From the NCBI GenBank assembly GCA_017559845.1, contig JAFYQQ010000047.1, positions 21,223-85,222 of the forward strand: 64,000 bases of DNA, read 5' to 3'. The notes beneath the pieces are model-generated. The model was not told where the DNA came from and searched no databases. It worked only from the letters and a program-made list of their open reading frames with translations. Shown here piece after piece: positions 7,248 to 14,665 of this stretch. Origin of the DNA: Bacteroidaceae bacterium (GTDB lineage Bacteria > Bacteroidota > Bacteroidia > Bacteroidales > Bacteroidaceae). A program made the position numbers and the translations under genes. The number at the start of each line of letters is the position of its first letter. Position 1 is the first letter of the stretch.

Positions 7248-9080
7248 ATGAAAAAACATTTATTGTTAATCTTAGTGGCCCTCTTTTCGTTATGTATGAA
7301 GAGTGAGGTAGCATTAAGTGTGCAAGATTCTGCTTTTTCCGGTGATTCTGGTACTAATATAATTGCGTCAGGCACTTGTGGATATTCTGGCGAGAATCTA
7401 AAATGGACACTCGACAGTGACGGAAAACTTACCATCAACGGCACAGGAAAAATGTCAAATACAGCTCCGTGGGGTTCGTATAGTGCCTCTATTAAATCAG
7501 TGGAGATTCTTGAAGGTGTCACGAGTATCGGTGCTTATGCTTTCCAGGATTGTTCTGGTCTGACTTCAATACCGCTTCCCTCCACTGTTACGAACATCGG
7601 TATCCGTGCTTTTAAAGGTTGTTCCGGACTGATTTCAATATCGCTTCCCGAGGGGGTCACAAGCATCGGCGAACAGACTTTCTATGATTGTTCTAGCCTG
7701 ACGTCAATACCACTACCCAAGGGGGTCACGAGCATCGGAAATCATGCTTTTAAAGGTTGTTCCGGACTGACTTCAATATCGTTTCCCGAGGGGGTCACAA
7801 GCATCGGCAATGGTGCATTCTATGGTTGTTCCGGACTGATTTCAATATCCATTCCAAAGGGAGTTACAAGTATCGGTGAAAGCACTTTCTCAAGTTGTTC
7901 CAGTCTGACGTTAATATCGCTTCCTGAGGGTGTCAAGAGTATCGGCCGTAGTGCATTTTATTATTGTTCCGATCTAACTTCAATTTCGCTTCCCGAGAGT
8001 GTTACGAGTATTGGTAATTATGCTTTCTCTGGTTGTTCCAGTCTTACTTCAATATCCATTCCAGAGGGTGTCACGAGCATCGGCAATAGTGCTTTCTCTG
8101 GTTGTTCCGGACTGATTTCAATATCCATTCCAAAGGGAGTTACGAGTATCGGTGACATGGCTTTTCTTGGTTGTTCGCGCCTGACTTCTATCGTATGCCA
8201 CAATCCTATACCTCCCTCCTGTGGTTCAGACATATTCAATAATATCGGGAAAAACTGCGTTCTACAAGTGCCAGCTTCGGCTGTGGATACTTATAAACAG
8301 ACTTCTCCTTGGAATAAAATCCCCTCAATTGAAGCAATTCTCACCAGAGTAACAATTACAGACGGCGAAATGGAATCCTTTGAGAAAAACAGCGATGAGC
8401 AGGTGGACCTGCTTACCTACACCCGCACCCTCAACAACACGGAATGGAACGCGCTGTACCTTCCCTTCGAGATTCCGGTTAGCCAGCTGACGGACAAGTA
8501 TGAGGTGGCCTATATCAACGCCATCCACTCGTATGACGAGGATGACAACGGAGAGATAGACCGCATGTCCATGGAGGTGATCAAACTGAGAGAGGGAACC
8601 CTCCATGCCAACCATCCGTATCTGATAAAGGCCAGGACTACGGCAGCCAAGCAGATGAGCATCACGGTGGAGAACACGACGCTCTACAAGGCTGAGAGCA
8701 GGACGCTCGACTGCTCGTCGGTCTATACCAAGTTCGAGATTACGGGTATCTACGAAAAGATGACAAGCGCCCAGCTTGCCGGCTGCTATGCCCTTTCGGG
8801 CGGCTCATGGAAGAACCTTGCATCAGGCTCTTCGCTGAACCCCTTCCGTCTGTATCTGCGTGTGAGCAGCCGCGAAGGCTCTCCCGTAAAACTGTCCGAA
8901 GCCGCCTTGGCGCGCATCGGCATACATGTGCAGGGCGAAGAGACCGCCACCTCCGTTGAAGAGCGCCTGATGCAGAAACAGCACAAGGCCGATGCCGTTT
9001 ATGACCTGAATGGCCGCCGCGTAACCCACCCTAAGAAGGGACAGACCTATATTGTGAACGGAAAGAAAAAAATGTATTAA
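7248..9080 (+). CDS. BspA-like LRR_5 surface protein with near-identical repeats and C-terminal domain
   Basis: A 610-residue protein: signal peptide (1-26), an entry segment (GTCGYSGENLKWTLDSDGKL), then eleven or so LRR_5 repeats of exactly 23 residues between about 83 and 330 with the repeat GVTSIG..AF.GCSGLTSISLPE. The repeats are almost identical at DNA level, with blocks recurring at 138 and 276 bp (two and four units), indicating recent expansion. The LRR part ends in a cap (VPASAVDTYKQTSPWNKI). Residues 350-585 form a non-repeat domain of a type seen after BspA repeats in Prevotella, and the end (VYDLNGRRVTHPKKGQTY, VNGKKKMY) is a conserved C-terminal tail that may be a sorting signal. 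The non-repeat part is clearly more GC-rich than the repeat part, suggesting a mosaic origin. Likely surface adhesin. Confidence 0.9.
   Translation: MKKHLLLILVALFSLCMKSEVALSVQDSAFSGDSGTNIIASGTCGYSGENLKWTLDSDGKLTINGTGKMSNTAPWGSYSASIKSVEILEGVTSIGAYAFQDCSGLTSIPLPSTVTNIGIRAFKGCSGLISISLPEGVTSIGEQTFYDCSSLTSIPLPKGVTSIGNHAFKGCSGLTSISFPEGVTSIGNGAFYGCSGLISISIPKGVTSIGESTFSSCSSLTLISLPEGVKSIGRSAFYYCSDLTSISLPESVTSIGNYAFSGCSSLTSISIPEGVTSIGNSAFSGCSGLISISIPKGVTSIGDMAFLGCSRLTSIVCHNPIPPSCGSDIFNNIGKNCVLQVPASAVDTYKQTSPWNKIPSIEAILTRVTITDGEMESFEKNSDEQVDLLTYTRTLNNTEWNALYLPFEIPVSQLTDKYEVAYINAIHSYDEDDNGEIDRMSMEVIKLREGTLHANHPYLIKARTTAAKQMSITVENTTLYKAESRTLDCSSVYTKFEITGIYEKMTSAQLAGCYALSGGSWKNLASGSSLNPFRLYLRVSSREGSPVKLSEAALARIGIHVQGEETATSVEERLMQKQHKADAVYDLNGRRVTHPKKGQTYIVNGKKKMY
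7600..8160 (+). repeat. Tandem 69-bp coding repeats inside the BspA-like gene
   Basis: Units of 69 bp (23 codons) repeat through this stretch. A block starting GCTTTTAAAGGTTGTTCCGG occurs at 7608 and 7746 (138 bp apart). A block starting GGTTGTTCCGGACTGATTTC near 7824 recurs near 8100 (276 bp apart) with one or two differences over about 57 bp. This is typical of a repeat tract that expands and contracts by recombination. Confidence 0.85.
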
Positions 9081-9107
9081 CCGTATAAATGTCAAATCAA
9101 CAAGAAA

Positions 9108-9239
9108 ATGAGAAAGATTATGGAAAATTTGTATGAAAGTCCGGAACTTAGTGTGGTGGAATGTCAGATTGAAAAAGGCTTTGCCGCTTCACCCGATTCT
9201 GACCATGTGGATATCGGTGGAGAAGGCACTCCCGATTAA
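9108..9239 (+). CDS. Small 43-residue peptide gene downstream of BspA-like gene
   Basis: A short ORF 27 nt after the BspA-like gene encodes 43 residues: MRKIMENLYESPELSVVECQ, then IEKGFAASPDSDHVDIGGEG and TPD. Similar tiny proteins (start with Lys/Tyr, then SPE(L/V)xVVE, then a Gly-Phe/Leu-Ala-Ala-Ser motif and an acidic tail) are common in Bacteroidales, often near surface-protein or secretion genes, but are usually unannotated. The EKGFAAS stretch recalls the leader cleavage region of small secreted or ribosomally made peptides; this resemblance is weak. A strong terminator follows at 9258-9303, so this ORF closes the transcription unit beginning at 5490. Codon use is regular and the frame is bounded exactly by the intergenic signals. 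Confidence 0.65.
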   Translation: MRKIMENLYESPELSVVECQIEKGFAASPDSDHVDIGGEGTPD

Positions 9240-9257
9240 CATAATCGGAACATTATG

Positions 9258-9303
9258 AAATAAGGGTTGTATTCGCATTCATGGCGATGCGACCCTTATT
9301 TTA
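9258..9303 (+). terminator. Rho-independent terminator after the 43-aa peptide gene
   Basis: AAATAAGGGT pairs with ACCCTTATTT around an inner CGCATT/GATGCG stem, followed by a short T-rich stretch. Confidence 0.75.
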
Positions 9304-9400
9304 TTGACAGAATCTATTGGTGCCTGATAATGCTTGATAAGACATGCACAAGATTTAGAAAAAAGAAGCGAAATATGGGCTGTATATGGGAAAAAGTGTG

Positions 9401-9408
9401 TACCTTTG
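9401..9408 (+). promoter_or_regulatory. -7 box (TACCTTTG) for the Cys-rich lipoprotein gene
   Basis: TACCTTTG matches TAnnTTTG and lies about 50 nt before the ATG at 9459. Confidence 0.6.
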
Positions 9409-9458
9409 CAGCGTTTTTAAAGGAAATAGATTGTTTAATAGTTTAAAAGTTAAAGAAA

Positions 9459-9656
9459 ATGAAGAAGTTAGCTTTTGTTTTTGCTGCCGTAGTTGCAGTA
9501 TCTTTCGCTTCTTGCGGTAACAAGACTGCAGAAAATGCCGAAACCGCAGACAGCACCGTTGAGGCTGAAATCGTTGAAGAGGTAGTAGAGGATTCTTGCT
9601 GTGCAAAGGATTCTGCCTGCTGTGCCGAAAAGGCTGGAGCTCCCTGCGCTGAATAA
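9459..9656 (+). CDS. Small acidic cysteine-rich lipoprotein
   Basis: A 65-residue protein with a lipoprotein signal peptide (MKKLAFVFAAVVAVSFASCG, lipobox FASC, Cys19). The mature 46 residues are strongly acidic and end in a Cys-rich tail with CCAKDSACCAEK and GAPCAE: five cysteines in about 16 residues after the lipidated one. The CCA..SACCA doubling suggests metal binding or disulphide cross-links; no named family is recognised. It has its own promoter and a strong terminator, so it is a monocistronic gene of the sort that can be highly expressed. A role in envelope metal or redox handling is a guess. Confidence 0.8.
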   Translation: MKKLAFVFAAVVAVSFASCGNKTAENAETADSTVEAEIVEEVVEDSCCAKDSACCAEKAGAPCAE

Positions 9657-9684
9657 TCAGCAGCATTAGCAACAAAAAATAATC

Positions 9685-9716
9685 AAAGATGGGTCATCCA
9701 ATGATCCATCTTTTTC
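9685..9716 (+). terminator. Terminator of the Cys-rich lipoprotein gene
   Basis: AAAGATGGGTCAT pairs with ATGATCCATCTTT (one G.T-type mismatch), loop CCA, followed by TTTTTCTTTTT. Confidence 0.8.
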
Positions 9717-9746
9717 TTTTTGTATGACGAGCATTTCATTCTAAAA

Positions 9747-9782
9747 AAAGATGCGCCCCATAATGTATGGAACGCATCTTTA
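9747..9782. terminator. Bidirectional terminator between lipoprotein gene and rplI
   Basis: AAAGATGCG pairs with CGCATCTTT across a 17-nt loop, with A- and T-rich flanks. It serves the rpsF-rpsR-rplI operon on the reverse strand. Confidence 0.75.
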
Positions 9783-9807
9783 TAGGTTTTAATATGTCGC
9801 TTATTGA

Positions 9808-10293
9808 TTATGCTTCTGTTGCCTCAGCGGGAGTTTCTTCTACTGCGGGAGCACCTTCTTCAATAACGGTGAAGGCAATCTGTGCAGAAACTTCCTTGTG
9901 TACCTTAACGGTAGCTACATAATCGCCAACAGTCTTTACATCCTTAACCTGGATGAGCTTGCGGTCGATATCGAAACCGAGCTTCTGCAACTCATCAGCA
10001 ATCTGCAAGCTGTTTACGCTTCCGTAGATGTTGCCAGAGGTGCTAACCTTGGTTGCGATGGTCAAAGATACAGCGTTCAGCTTTTCAGCCAGAGCCTCAG
10101 CGTCTGCCTTGATCTTAGCCAACTTTACAGCCTTCTGCTTGAGGATTTCAGCGAGTTCCTTCTTTGCGCTCTCTGATGCGATAACAGCCTTTCCGTAAGG
10201 AATCAGATAGTTACGGCCATAACCAGACTTTACGTTTACAATGTCATTCTTGTAACCCAAGCCAATAATGTCTTCTTTCAGTATAATTTCCAT
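9808..10293 (-). CDS. rplI: 50S ribosomal protein bL9
   Basis: A 161-residue bL9: the N-terminal rRNA-binding domain has ILKEDIIGLGYKNDIVNVKSG and YGRNYLIPYGKAVIA (about 3-35), followed by the long connecting helix and the C-terminal domain. It is slightly longer than the usual 148-150 residues because of an acidic tail (EEGAPAVEETPAEATEA), which is frequent in Bacteroidetes. Last gene of the conserved rpsF-rpsR-rplI operon, 22 nt after rpsR. It binds 23S rRNA near the L1 stalk and helps keep the reading frame. Confidence 0.98.
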   Translation of the reverse strand: MEIILKEDIIGLGYKNDIVNVKSGYGRNYLIPYGKAVIASESAKKELAEILKQKAVKLAKIKADAEALAEKLNAVSLTIATKVSTSGNIYGSVNSLQIADELQKLGFDIDRKLIQVKDVKTVGDYVATVKVHKEVSAQIAFTVIEEGAPAVEETPAEATEA

Positions 10294-10315
10294 AATCTAT
10301 GTCCTCCTTAAGTTT

Positions 10316-10585
10316 TTACTTCATCAAATCAGTTACGAAGGGCAGCAAAGCCAAGTGGCGGGCACGCTTAACAGCCTGAGCCACACGACGCTGATACTTC
10401 AGTGATGTACCGGTGATACGACGGGGAAGAATCTTACCCTGCTCATTCAAAAACTTCTTCAAGAATTCGGGATCCTTGTAGTCGATGTACTTGATACCGC
10501 TCTTCTTGAAACGGCAATACTTTTTCTTCTTGGTGTCGATTGCAGGAGCAGTCAGATAACGAATTTCAGATGATTGCTGTGCCAT
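10316..10585 (-). CDS. rpsR: 30S ribosomal protein bS18
   Basis: An 89-residue bS18 with the typical [22 protein letters not shown] and [21 protein letters not shown] motifs followed by [11 protein letters not shown]. bS18 pairs with bS6 on the 30S platform, fitting the adjacent rpsF. It is two nt after rpsF and 22 nt before rplI in a single operon. Length and motifs are normal. Confidence 0.98.
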   Translation of the reverse strand: MAQQSSEIRYLTAPAIDTKKKKYCRFKKSGIKYIDYKDPEFLKKFLNEQGKILPRRITGTSLKYQRRVAQAVKRARHLALLPFVTDLMK

Positions 10586-10587
10586 GA

Positions 10588-10929
10588 TTAAGCCTCCTTG
10601 TTAGATTTGTTGTTTCTGCGCTTTTCAGCATACTCTGCTGCATACTTCTCCATCTTTACGGTCAAGAAGCGCAGCACCTTCTCGTCACGACGGTAAGCTA
10701 CCTCAAGTTTCTTGAGTACTTCGGGAGCAGCCTTGAACTCAATCAGTTCATAGAAGCCGGTATTCTTCTTCTCGATAGAATAGGCAAGCTTCTTCAAGCC
10801 CCAGTTCTCCTCATTGATAATCTCTGCACCATACTTGGTGAGAACACCTTTGATTTTGTTTACCGCTTCCTTCATCTGTTCATCAGACAAAACGGGAGTC
10901 AAAATGAAAACGGTTTCGTATTGATTCAT
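10588..10929 (-). CDS. rpsF: 30S ribosomal protein bS6
   Basis: A 113-residue bS6: [25 protein letters not shown] at the start, then [27 protein letters not shown] and [20 protein letters not shown], which make the ferredoxin-like fold that binds bS18 and 16S rRNA. The C-terminal tail is basic ([13 protein letters not shown]). It is the first gene of the rpsF-rpsR-rplI operon, with a TACCTTTG box about 48 nt upstream. Confidence 0.98.
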   Translation of the reverse strand: MNQYETVFILTPVLSDEQMKEAVNKIKGVLTKYGAEIINEENWGLKKLAYSIEKKNTGFYELIEFKAAPEVLKKLEVAYRRDEKVLRFLTVKMEKYAAEYAEKRRNNKSNKEA

Positions 10930-10976
10930 AATACGTTAAATTGATTAATTAATTAGGTTTTGTGCAAAATGCGGTG

Positions 10977-10984
10977 CAAAGGTA
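10977..10984 (-). promoter_or_regulatory. -7 box (TACCTTTG) for rpsF-rpsR-rplI
   Basis: The reverse strand reads TACCTTTGCACCGC, matching TAnnTTTG. The rest of the roughly 300-bp gap to 11290 contains one CCCTCCCGAGGAAA palindrome-like site (11112-11125) and no convincing gene. Confidence 0.65.
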
Positions 10985-11289
10985 CTACTTTTTCCTCATT
11001 CCCACAATGTTTTGTATGATTTTTTTCTTCGGTGCATGGATTCGGAGTGTCTGATATCCATACATTTTGCACAGCCGAACTGGGTATTGGAATAGCTGGG
11101 CAAAATCACTTCCCTCCCGAGGAAAAACAGAAAGGGTGCTTTTTGCCTTTGGACTGTCGGCTGAGGGTAAAATATAAAAAACAGGACGCTTACGTCATTT
11201 TTTCAGAAAAAGATTTCGCCATCTCACAAAAAATGTGTTAATTTGCGCTGAATAATGCTAAAGAAGTAATAATAAAAATCATAAACATA

Positions 11290-11454
11290 ATGAAAAAGTA
11301 TTTAGGAATCATCCTCATTGTCTTGGGTGCATTGATGCTGGTCATCAGCTATTTTGTGGATTTGGTAGACTATAACGGCTACAACGTTGGTGCGCTTTTG
11401 CTCATCGTCATCGGCTTGGTTGCCCATATCCAGATCACCAAAAAGACAAAGTAA
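11290..11454 (+). CDS. Small two-helix membrane protein
   Basis: A 54-residue ORF: MKKYLGIILIVLGALMLVIS, then YFVDLVDYNGYNVGALLLIV and IGLVAHIQITKKTK. It has two hydrophobic helices (about 4-22 and 34-46) linked by a short polar turn with two Tyr-Asn pairs, and a basic C-terminal end, so both termini are probably cytoplasmic. The layout matches short Bacteroidetes proteins of unknown function with LGIILIVLGALMLVISYFV followed by N....GLLLIIIGLI; I recognise the general type but not a named gene. A TTAATTTG sequence about 55 nt upstream may be the -7 box, and a strong terminator follows, supporting a real monocistronic gene. Confidence 0.78.
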   Translation: MKKYLGIILIVLGALMLVISYFVDLVDYNGYNVGALLLIVIGLVAHIQITKKTK

Positions 11455-11493
11455 GGACAACGCCATTTAAAACCACTTTTTTGGCTAAAGACA

Positions 11494-11533
11494 ATCTCAG
11501 ACCCGAAACTATACGAGTCTGAGATTTTTTTCT
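11494..11533 (+). terminator. Terminator of the small membrane-protein gene
   Basis: ATCTCAGAC pairs with GTCTGAGAT across a 13-nt loop, followed by TTTTTTCTTT. The MITE copy begins at 11536, directly after the T-tract. Confidence 0.88.
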
Positions 11534-11535
11534 TT

Positions 11536-11730
11536 AGGGTGGTTCTAAAAATTATGTCGTGTTGATTTTCGTTCTATTTTCGGATGTGCTTTTGTAAGTT
11601 GAAGAAGGAGCATAGCGGGCTATGTGACTGATGAGACTTGACAAAATGACAACGAAAGAGACGAAAAGCGGCCGAAACGGAGAACACCCGAATAGGAAAA
11701 ACTTAAATCCAGAATTTATAGAACCACCCT
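11536..11730. mobile_element. MITE-like element, copy 2 (195 bp)
   Basis: It shares the left end AGGGTGGTTCTAAAAATTAT and the interior with the copy at 3910-4106, in the same orientation. Its right end (TTTATAGAACCACCCT) differs from the left at a few positions, so this copy's inverted repeats are imperfect. It sits immediately after a terminator and about 55 bp before the start codon of the outer-membrane receptor gene at 11786. Confidence 0.8.
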
Positions 11731-11785
11731 GTAGAGTTTCTTAAAACACACACACGCTTCTCCATATTTTAATCGTACTCGTACC

Positions 11786-13939
11786 ATGCTACTCCCCCTA
11801 CTCCTTTCCGCATTCCTCACCACTTCTGAGACTCCTCGGAACGACAGCATCAAGACTTCATGGATGAACAACGTCTCCGTGACCGGAGAGAAAAGACAAG
11901 TGATGTACCGCCTGGACCGCCGCCGCATTGCCGCAAGCACCAATCTGGCCGCGAGCGGAGGTACGGCCTTGGATGTGCTGAAGACCATCCCCTCAGTTGC
12001 CATTGACGCCGACGGTAACGTGACCCTACGTGGAAGCGGACACTTCCTGGTGTACATTGACGGCAAGCCGAGCCCCCTGGAAGGCGCACAAGCCCTGGAG
12101 CAAATTCCTGCAGGAACAATAGAGGATCTGGAGATTCTGACCACGCCTTCGGCCCGATACAAGACCGACGGCGACGTGGGCATCATCCACATCATCACAA
12201 AACAAGGACAAGGAAAGGGATTGAGCGGAATGGCCAACGCATCTGGCAGCACGCTGGGCACCTGGAGCATAGATGGCAGGCTGGACTACCAGCGCAAGAG
12301 CCACACAATATGGGCAAGCATGGTGGCATCGGACATCAAGGGAAAGAGCGACTTCAACCAAAGCAAGACCACCATTGTGGATGACTATGAGACAACCTCG
12401 CAATCTGACGGAACACGCTATACCCGCAACCGCTCGCTCATCGGTACCGTGGGATGGAAATTCATGCCCAACAAAAGCCATCTACTGAACGTAGACCTGC
12501 AATCGGGCCAGACCCGCAGGCGCAGAGGCGGAGACATGAAATACCACGAGCTGAGGACGCAGGCAGGGAATCTGCTTAACGACGGTACATATAACAGCCA
12601 CGACCGGTACTTATTGCTGAAAAACCTGGTACAATTGTCTGCTGACTATACATGGAACATTAACGAGAACGGAGACAAGCTGTCATTGCAAAGCCGTAAC
12701 CGTCACGACTGGCGTTCGCTGGAATATACGGAAAGCAACATGTTTGACCTGACCGGAAACCGATATGAAGGCACAAGAGGATACGAGCGGGAACACCACT
12801 GGGACTGCGACGGAAGCCTTACATATATAAAGCAGTATAGAAGTTCGGGAAAACTGGAAGCCGGATACCAGTACACCACCTATAGCGAAATCGGAAACTA
12901 TAACATCAAATACTGGGACCGCCCCGCCCAAGAATTCCAATGGCAGGACAATCTGCATGCCCCGTTCGACTATCGCAGACAAGTGCATTCCGCCTATGCC
13001 ATGGTGAACGACCAGTTCGGCAACTTCATCATGGATGCCGGAGTGCGTGCCGACCGCGTTATCGACCAATTGGAAATCAGCGTTGAGGGCGCCGACCGCC
13101 ACATCAAGCGCCTGGAGTTCTATCCCAGCGCACATCTGGGCTACGTACAGGATTGGGGCACATTTACCGCCGGATACGCCCGCCGCACCAACAGACCGGG
13201 AATATGGCAGCTGGAGCCTTACATCACCTACGAAGACTACTACACCAAGAAGGTTGGTAACCCGGACATCAACCCGGAATACATTCACGCACTGGAACTG
13301 AGTTACCGCAAGTCGTTCCAAAAAGGAAACAGCCTGAACGTAACAGGATATTACAGATGGCGCACTGACGTAATAGACGTCATGCGAAAGGCATACGAAC
13401 CCGGCGTTACGCTGGACTCCATTATCAACGCCGGAGACCAGATAGACCGCGGCATGGAACTGTCGCTCTTGCTCAACCCCACAAAATGGTGGAAGAGTAC
13501 GTTAAACGGAGACATCCACAACTACCGCTTTACCAGCCACAGCGAAGGATGCACCAGCGCAGACGGCATGAGTTTCATGGTTGGATGGCTGAACCAATTC
13601 ACCGCCACACCTACGACCAAACTGCAGTTCGACGGCCACGTAGTAGGCCCCAAACGCCACAGTCAAGGCCGCGAAAGCGCATATTGCTACTTCGACCTGG
13701 CAGCCCGCCAGCAACTGCTAAACGGCAAGATGTCCGTATCCCTGGTTGCACACGATGTCCTCCGTACCGCGCGCTACCATAATATAAGAAGCACCACCAC
13801 TCTCGTCTCCGATACAAAAGTGCGTCCAAAATACCCTAACATTCTGTTGTCCCTCAGTTGGAACTTCAATGCTTCGGGCAAGAAAGACCACACAGGAGCC
13901 GTGAGTGATGGTGCCCAGTTTGACGGAAAAGACTTCTAA
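11786..13939 (+). CDS. TonB-dependent receptor-like outer-membrane protein (OMP_b-brl_3 type)
   Basis: A 717-residue protein with a short signal peptide (MLLPLLLSAFLTTSET). A plug domain follows at about 30-135: ALDVLKTIPSVAIDADGNVTLRG, VYIDGKPSP, LEQIPAGTIEDLEILTTPSARY and GIIHIITKQG are typical of TonB plug domains. Residues 140-700 form the barrel (GTVGWKFMPNKSHLLNVDLQSG, FTAGYARRTNRPGIWQLEPYI, YEDYYTKKVGNPDINPEYIHALELSY, RTDVIDVMRKAY), ending near the C-terminus in NILLSLSWNFN. The NPDINPEYIHALELSY signature fits the OMP_b-brl_3 family. It lacks the carboxypeptidase-regulatory-like domain that usually precedes the plug. Substrate unknown; no SusD homologue is adjacent. It converges on rprY with a 4-nt gap. 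Confidence 0.87.
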   Translation: MLLPLLLSAFLTTSETPRNDSIKTSWMNNVSVTGEKRQVMYRLDRRRIAASTNLAASGGTALDVLKTIPSVAIDADGNVTLRGSGHFLVYIDGKPSPLEGAQALEQIPAGTIEDLEILTTPSARYKTDGDVGIIHIITKQGQGKGLSGMANASGSTLGTWSIDGRLDYQRKSHTIWASMVASDIKGKSDFNQSKTTIVDDYETTSQSDGTRYTRNRSLIGTVGWKFMPNKSHLLNVDLQSGQTRRRRGGDMKYHELRTQAGNLLNDGTYNSHDRYLLLKNLVQLSADYTWNINENGDKLSLQSRNRHDWRSLEYTESNMFDLTGNRYEGTRGYEREHHWDCDGSLTYIKQYRSSGKLEAGYQYTTYSEIGNYNIKYWDRPAQEFQWQDNLHAPFDYRRQVHSAYAMVNDQFGNFIMDAGVRADRVIDQLEISVEGADRHIKRLEFYPSAHLGYVQDWGTFTAGYARRTNRPGIWQLEPYITYEDYYTKKVGNPDINPEYIHALELSYRKSFQKGNSLNVTGYYRWRTDVIDVMRKAYEPGVTLDSIINAGDQIDRGMELSLLLNPTKWWKSTLNGDIHNYRFTSHSEGCTSADGMSFMVGWLNQFTATPTTKLQFDGHVVGPKRHSQGRESAYCYFDLAARQQLLNGKMSVSLVAHDVLRTARYHNIRSTTTLVSDTKVRPKYPNILLSLSWNFNASGKKDHTGAVSDGAQFDGKDF

Positions 13940-13943
13940 AAGC

Positions 13944-14651
13944 CTATACCTCTTCTGTAACATTCGGCACAATCAGGCGATAGCCCTTGCCGTGCACATT
14001 GGTAATCTCTACAGAAGGTTCCTCACGCAAATGCTTGCGCAGCTTGGTGATGTAAACATCCATGCTGCGTGCATTGAAATAGTTGTCCACAGTCCATATT
14101 GCCTTGAGCGCCACATCACGATGAAGCACTTGATTGACATTGGCACAAAGTAACGACAAAAGTTCGCTTTCCTTTGTGGTAAGTTTGGTCTGTTTATCGC
14201 CGATTATAAGAGACTGACGCTGGGTATCAAAGACAATCTTGCCCAAAAGATAACGTGAGACCTTGGTCTGTCCTTTTCCCTTAACCCTTCGCAAAATGGC
14301 CTCCATACGATAAACCAATTCGTCCATGGAGAATGGTTTGGTGAGGTAATCATCTGCACCAAGCTTGAAACCTTCCAGAATGTCATCCTTAAGATTCTTT
14401 GCGGTCAGGAAGATGATGGGCACATCGGGACTGATAGCTCTGATCTCTCTGGCCAGCATAAATCCGTCCATCTTAGGCATCATCACATCCAGCAGACACA
14501 TGTCATAGCTGCCTGTCTGGAATGCCTGTAGTCCGGCTTCGCCGTCCAGGAACAACTCTGCATCATACCCCTTCGCTTGAAGATATTCTCTCACGAGCAT
14601 GCCCAGACTTTCTTCGTCCTCACATAGCAAAATGCGCATTTTAGTTTCCAT
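13944..14651 (-). CDS. rprY: Response regulator RprY (OmpR/PhoB type)
   Basis: A 235-residue regulator. The receiver domain has the acidic pair ED near residues 11-12, phospho-acceptor Asp in LLDVMMPKMDG (about 56), Thr in FLTAKN and Lys in LTKPFSMDEL. The C-terminal winged helix (about 130-230) ends with YFNARSMDVYITKLRKHL and ITNVHGKGYRLIVP. The sequence closely follows RprY of Bacteroides fragilis, known for affecting tetracycline resistance expression in E. coli. It follows rprX by 14 nt. Start at METKMRILL matches that protein. Confidence 0.93.
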   Translation of the reverse strand: METKMRILLCEDEESLGMLVREYLQAKGYDAELFLDGEAGLQAFQTGSYDMCLLDVMMPKMDGFMLAREIRAISPDVPIIFLTAKNLKDDILEGFKLGADDYLTKPFSMDELVYRMEAILRRVKGKGQTKVSRYLLGKIVFDTQRQSLIIGDKQTKLTTKESELLSLLCANVNQVLHRDVALKAIWTVDNYFNARSMDVYITKLRKHLREEPSVEITNVHGKGYRLIVPNVTEEV

Positions 14652-14665
14652 AATGTTCCTTTCTT

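Noticed and set aside
9355..9675. Reverse frame opposite the Cys-rich lipoprotein
   Set aside because: The forward gene has promoter, lipobox and terminator; the reverse frame has none.
11032..11241. 69-codon forward frame between rpsF and the small membrane-protein gene
   Set aside because: No start signal, family likeness or codon bias.
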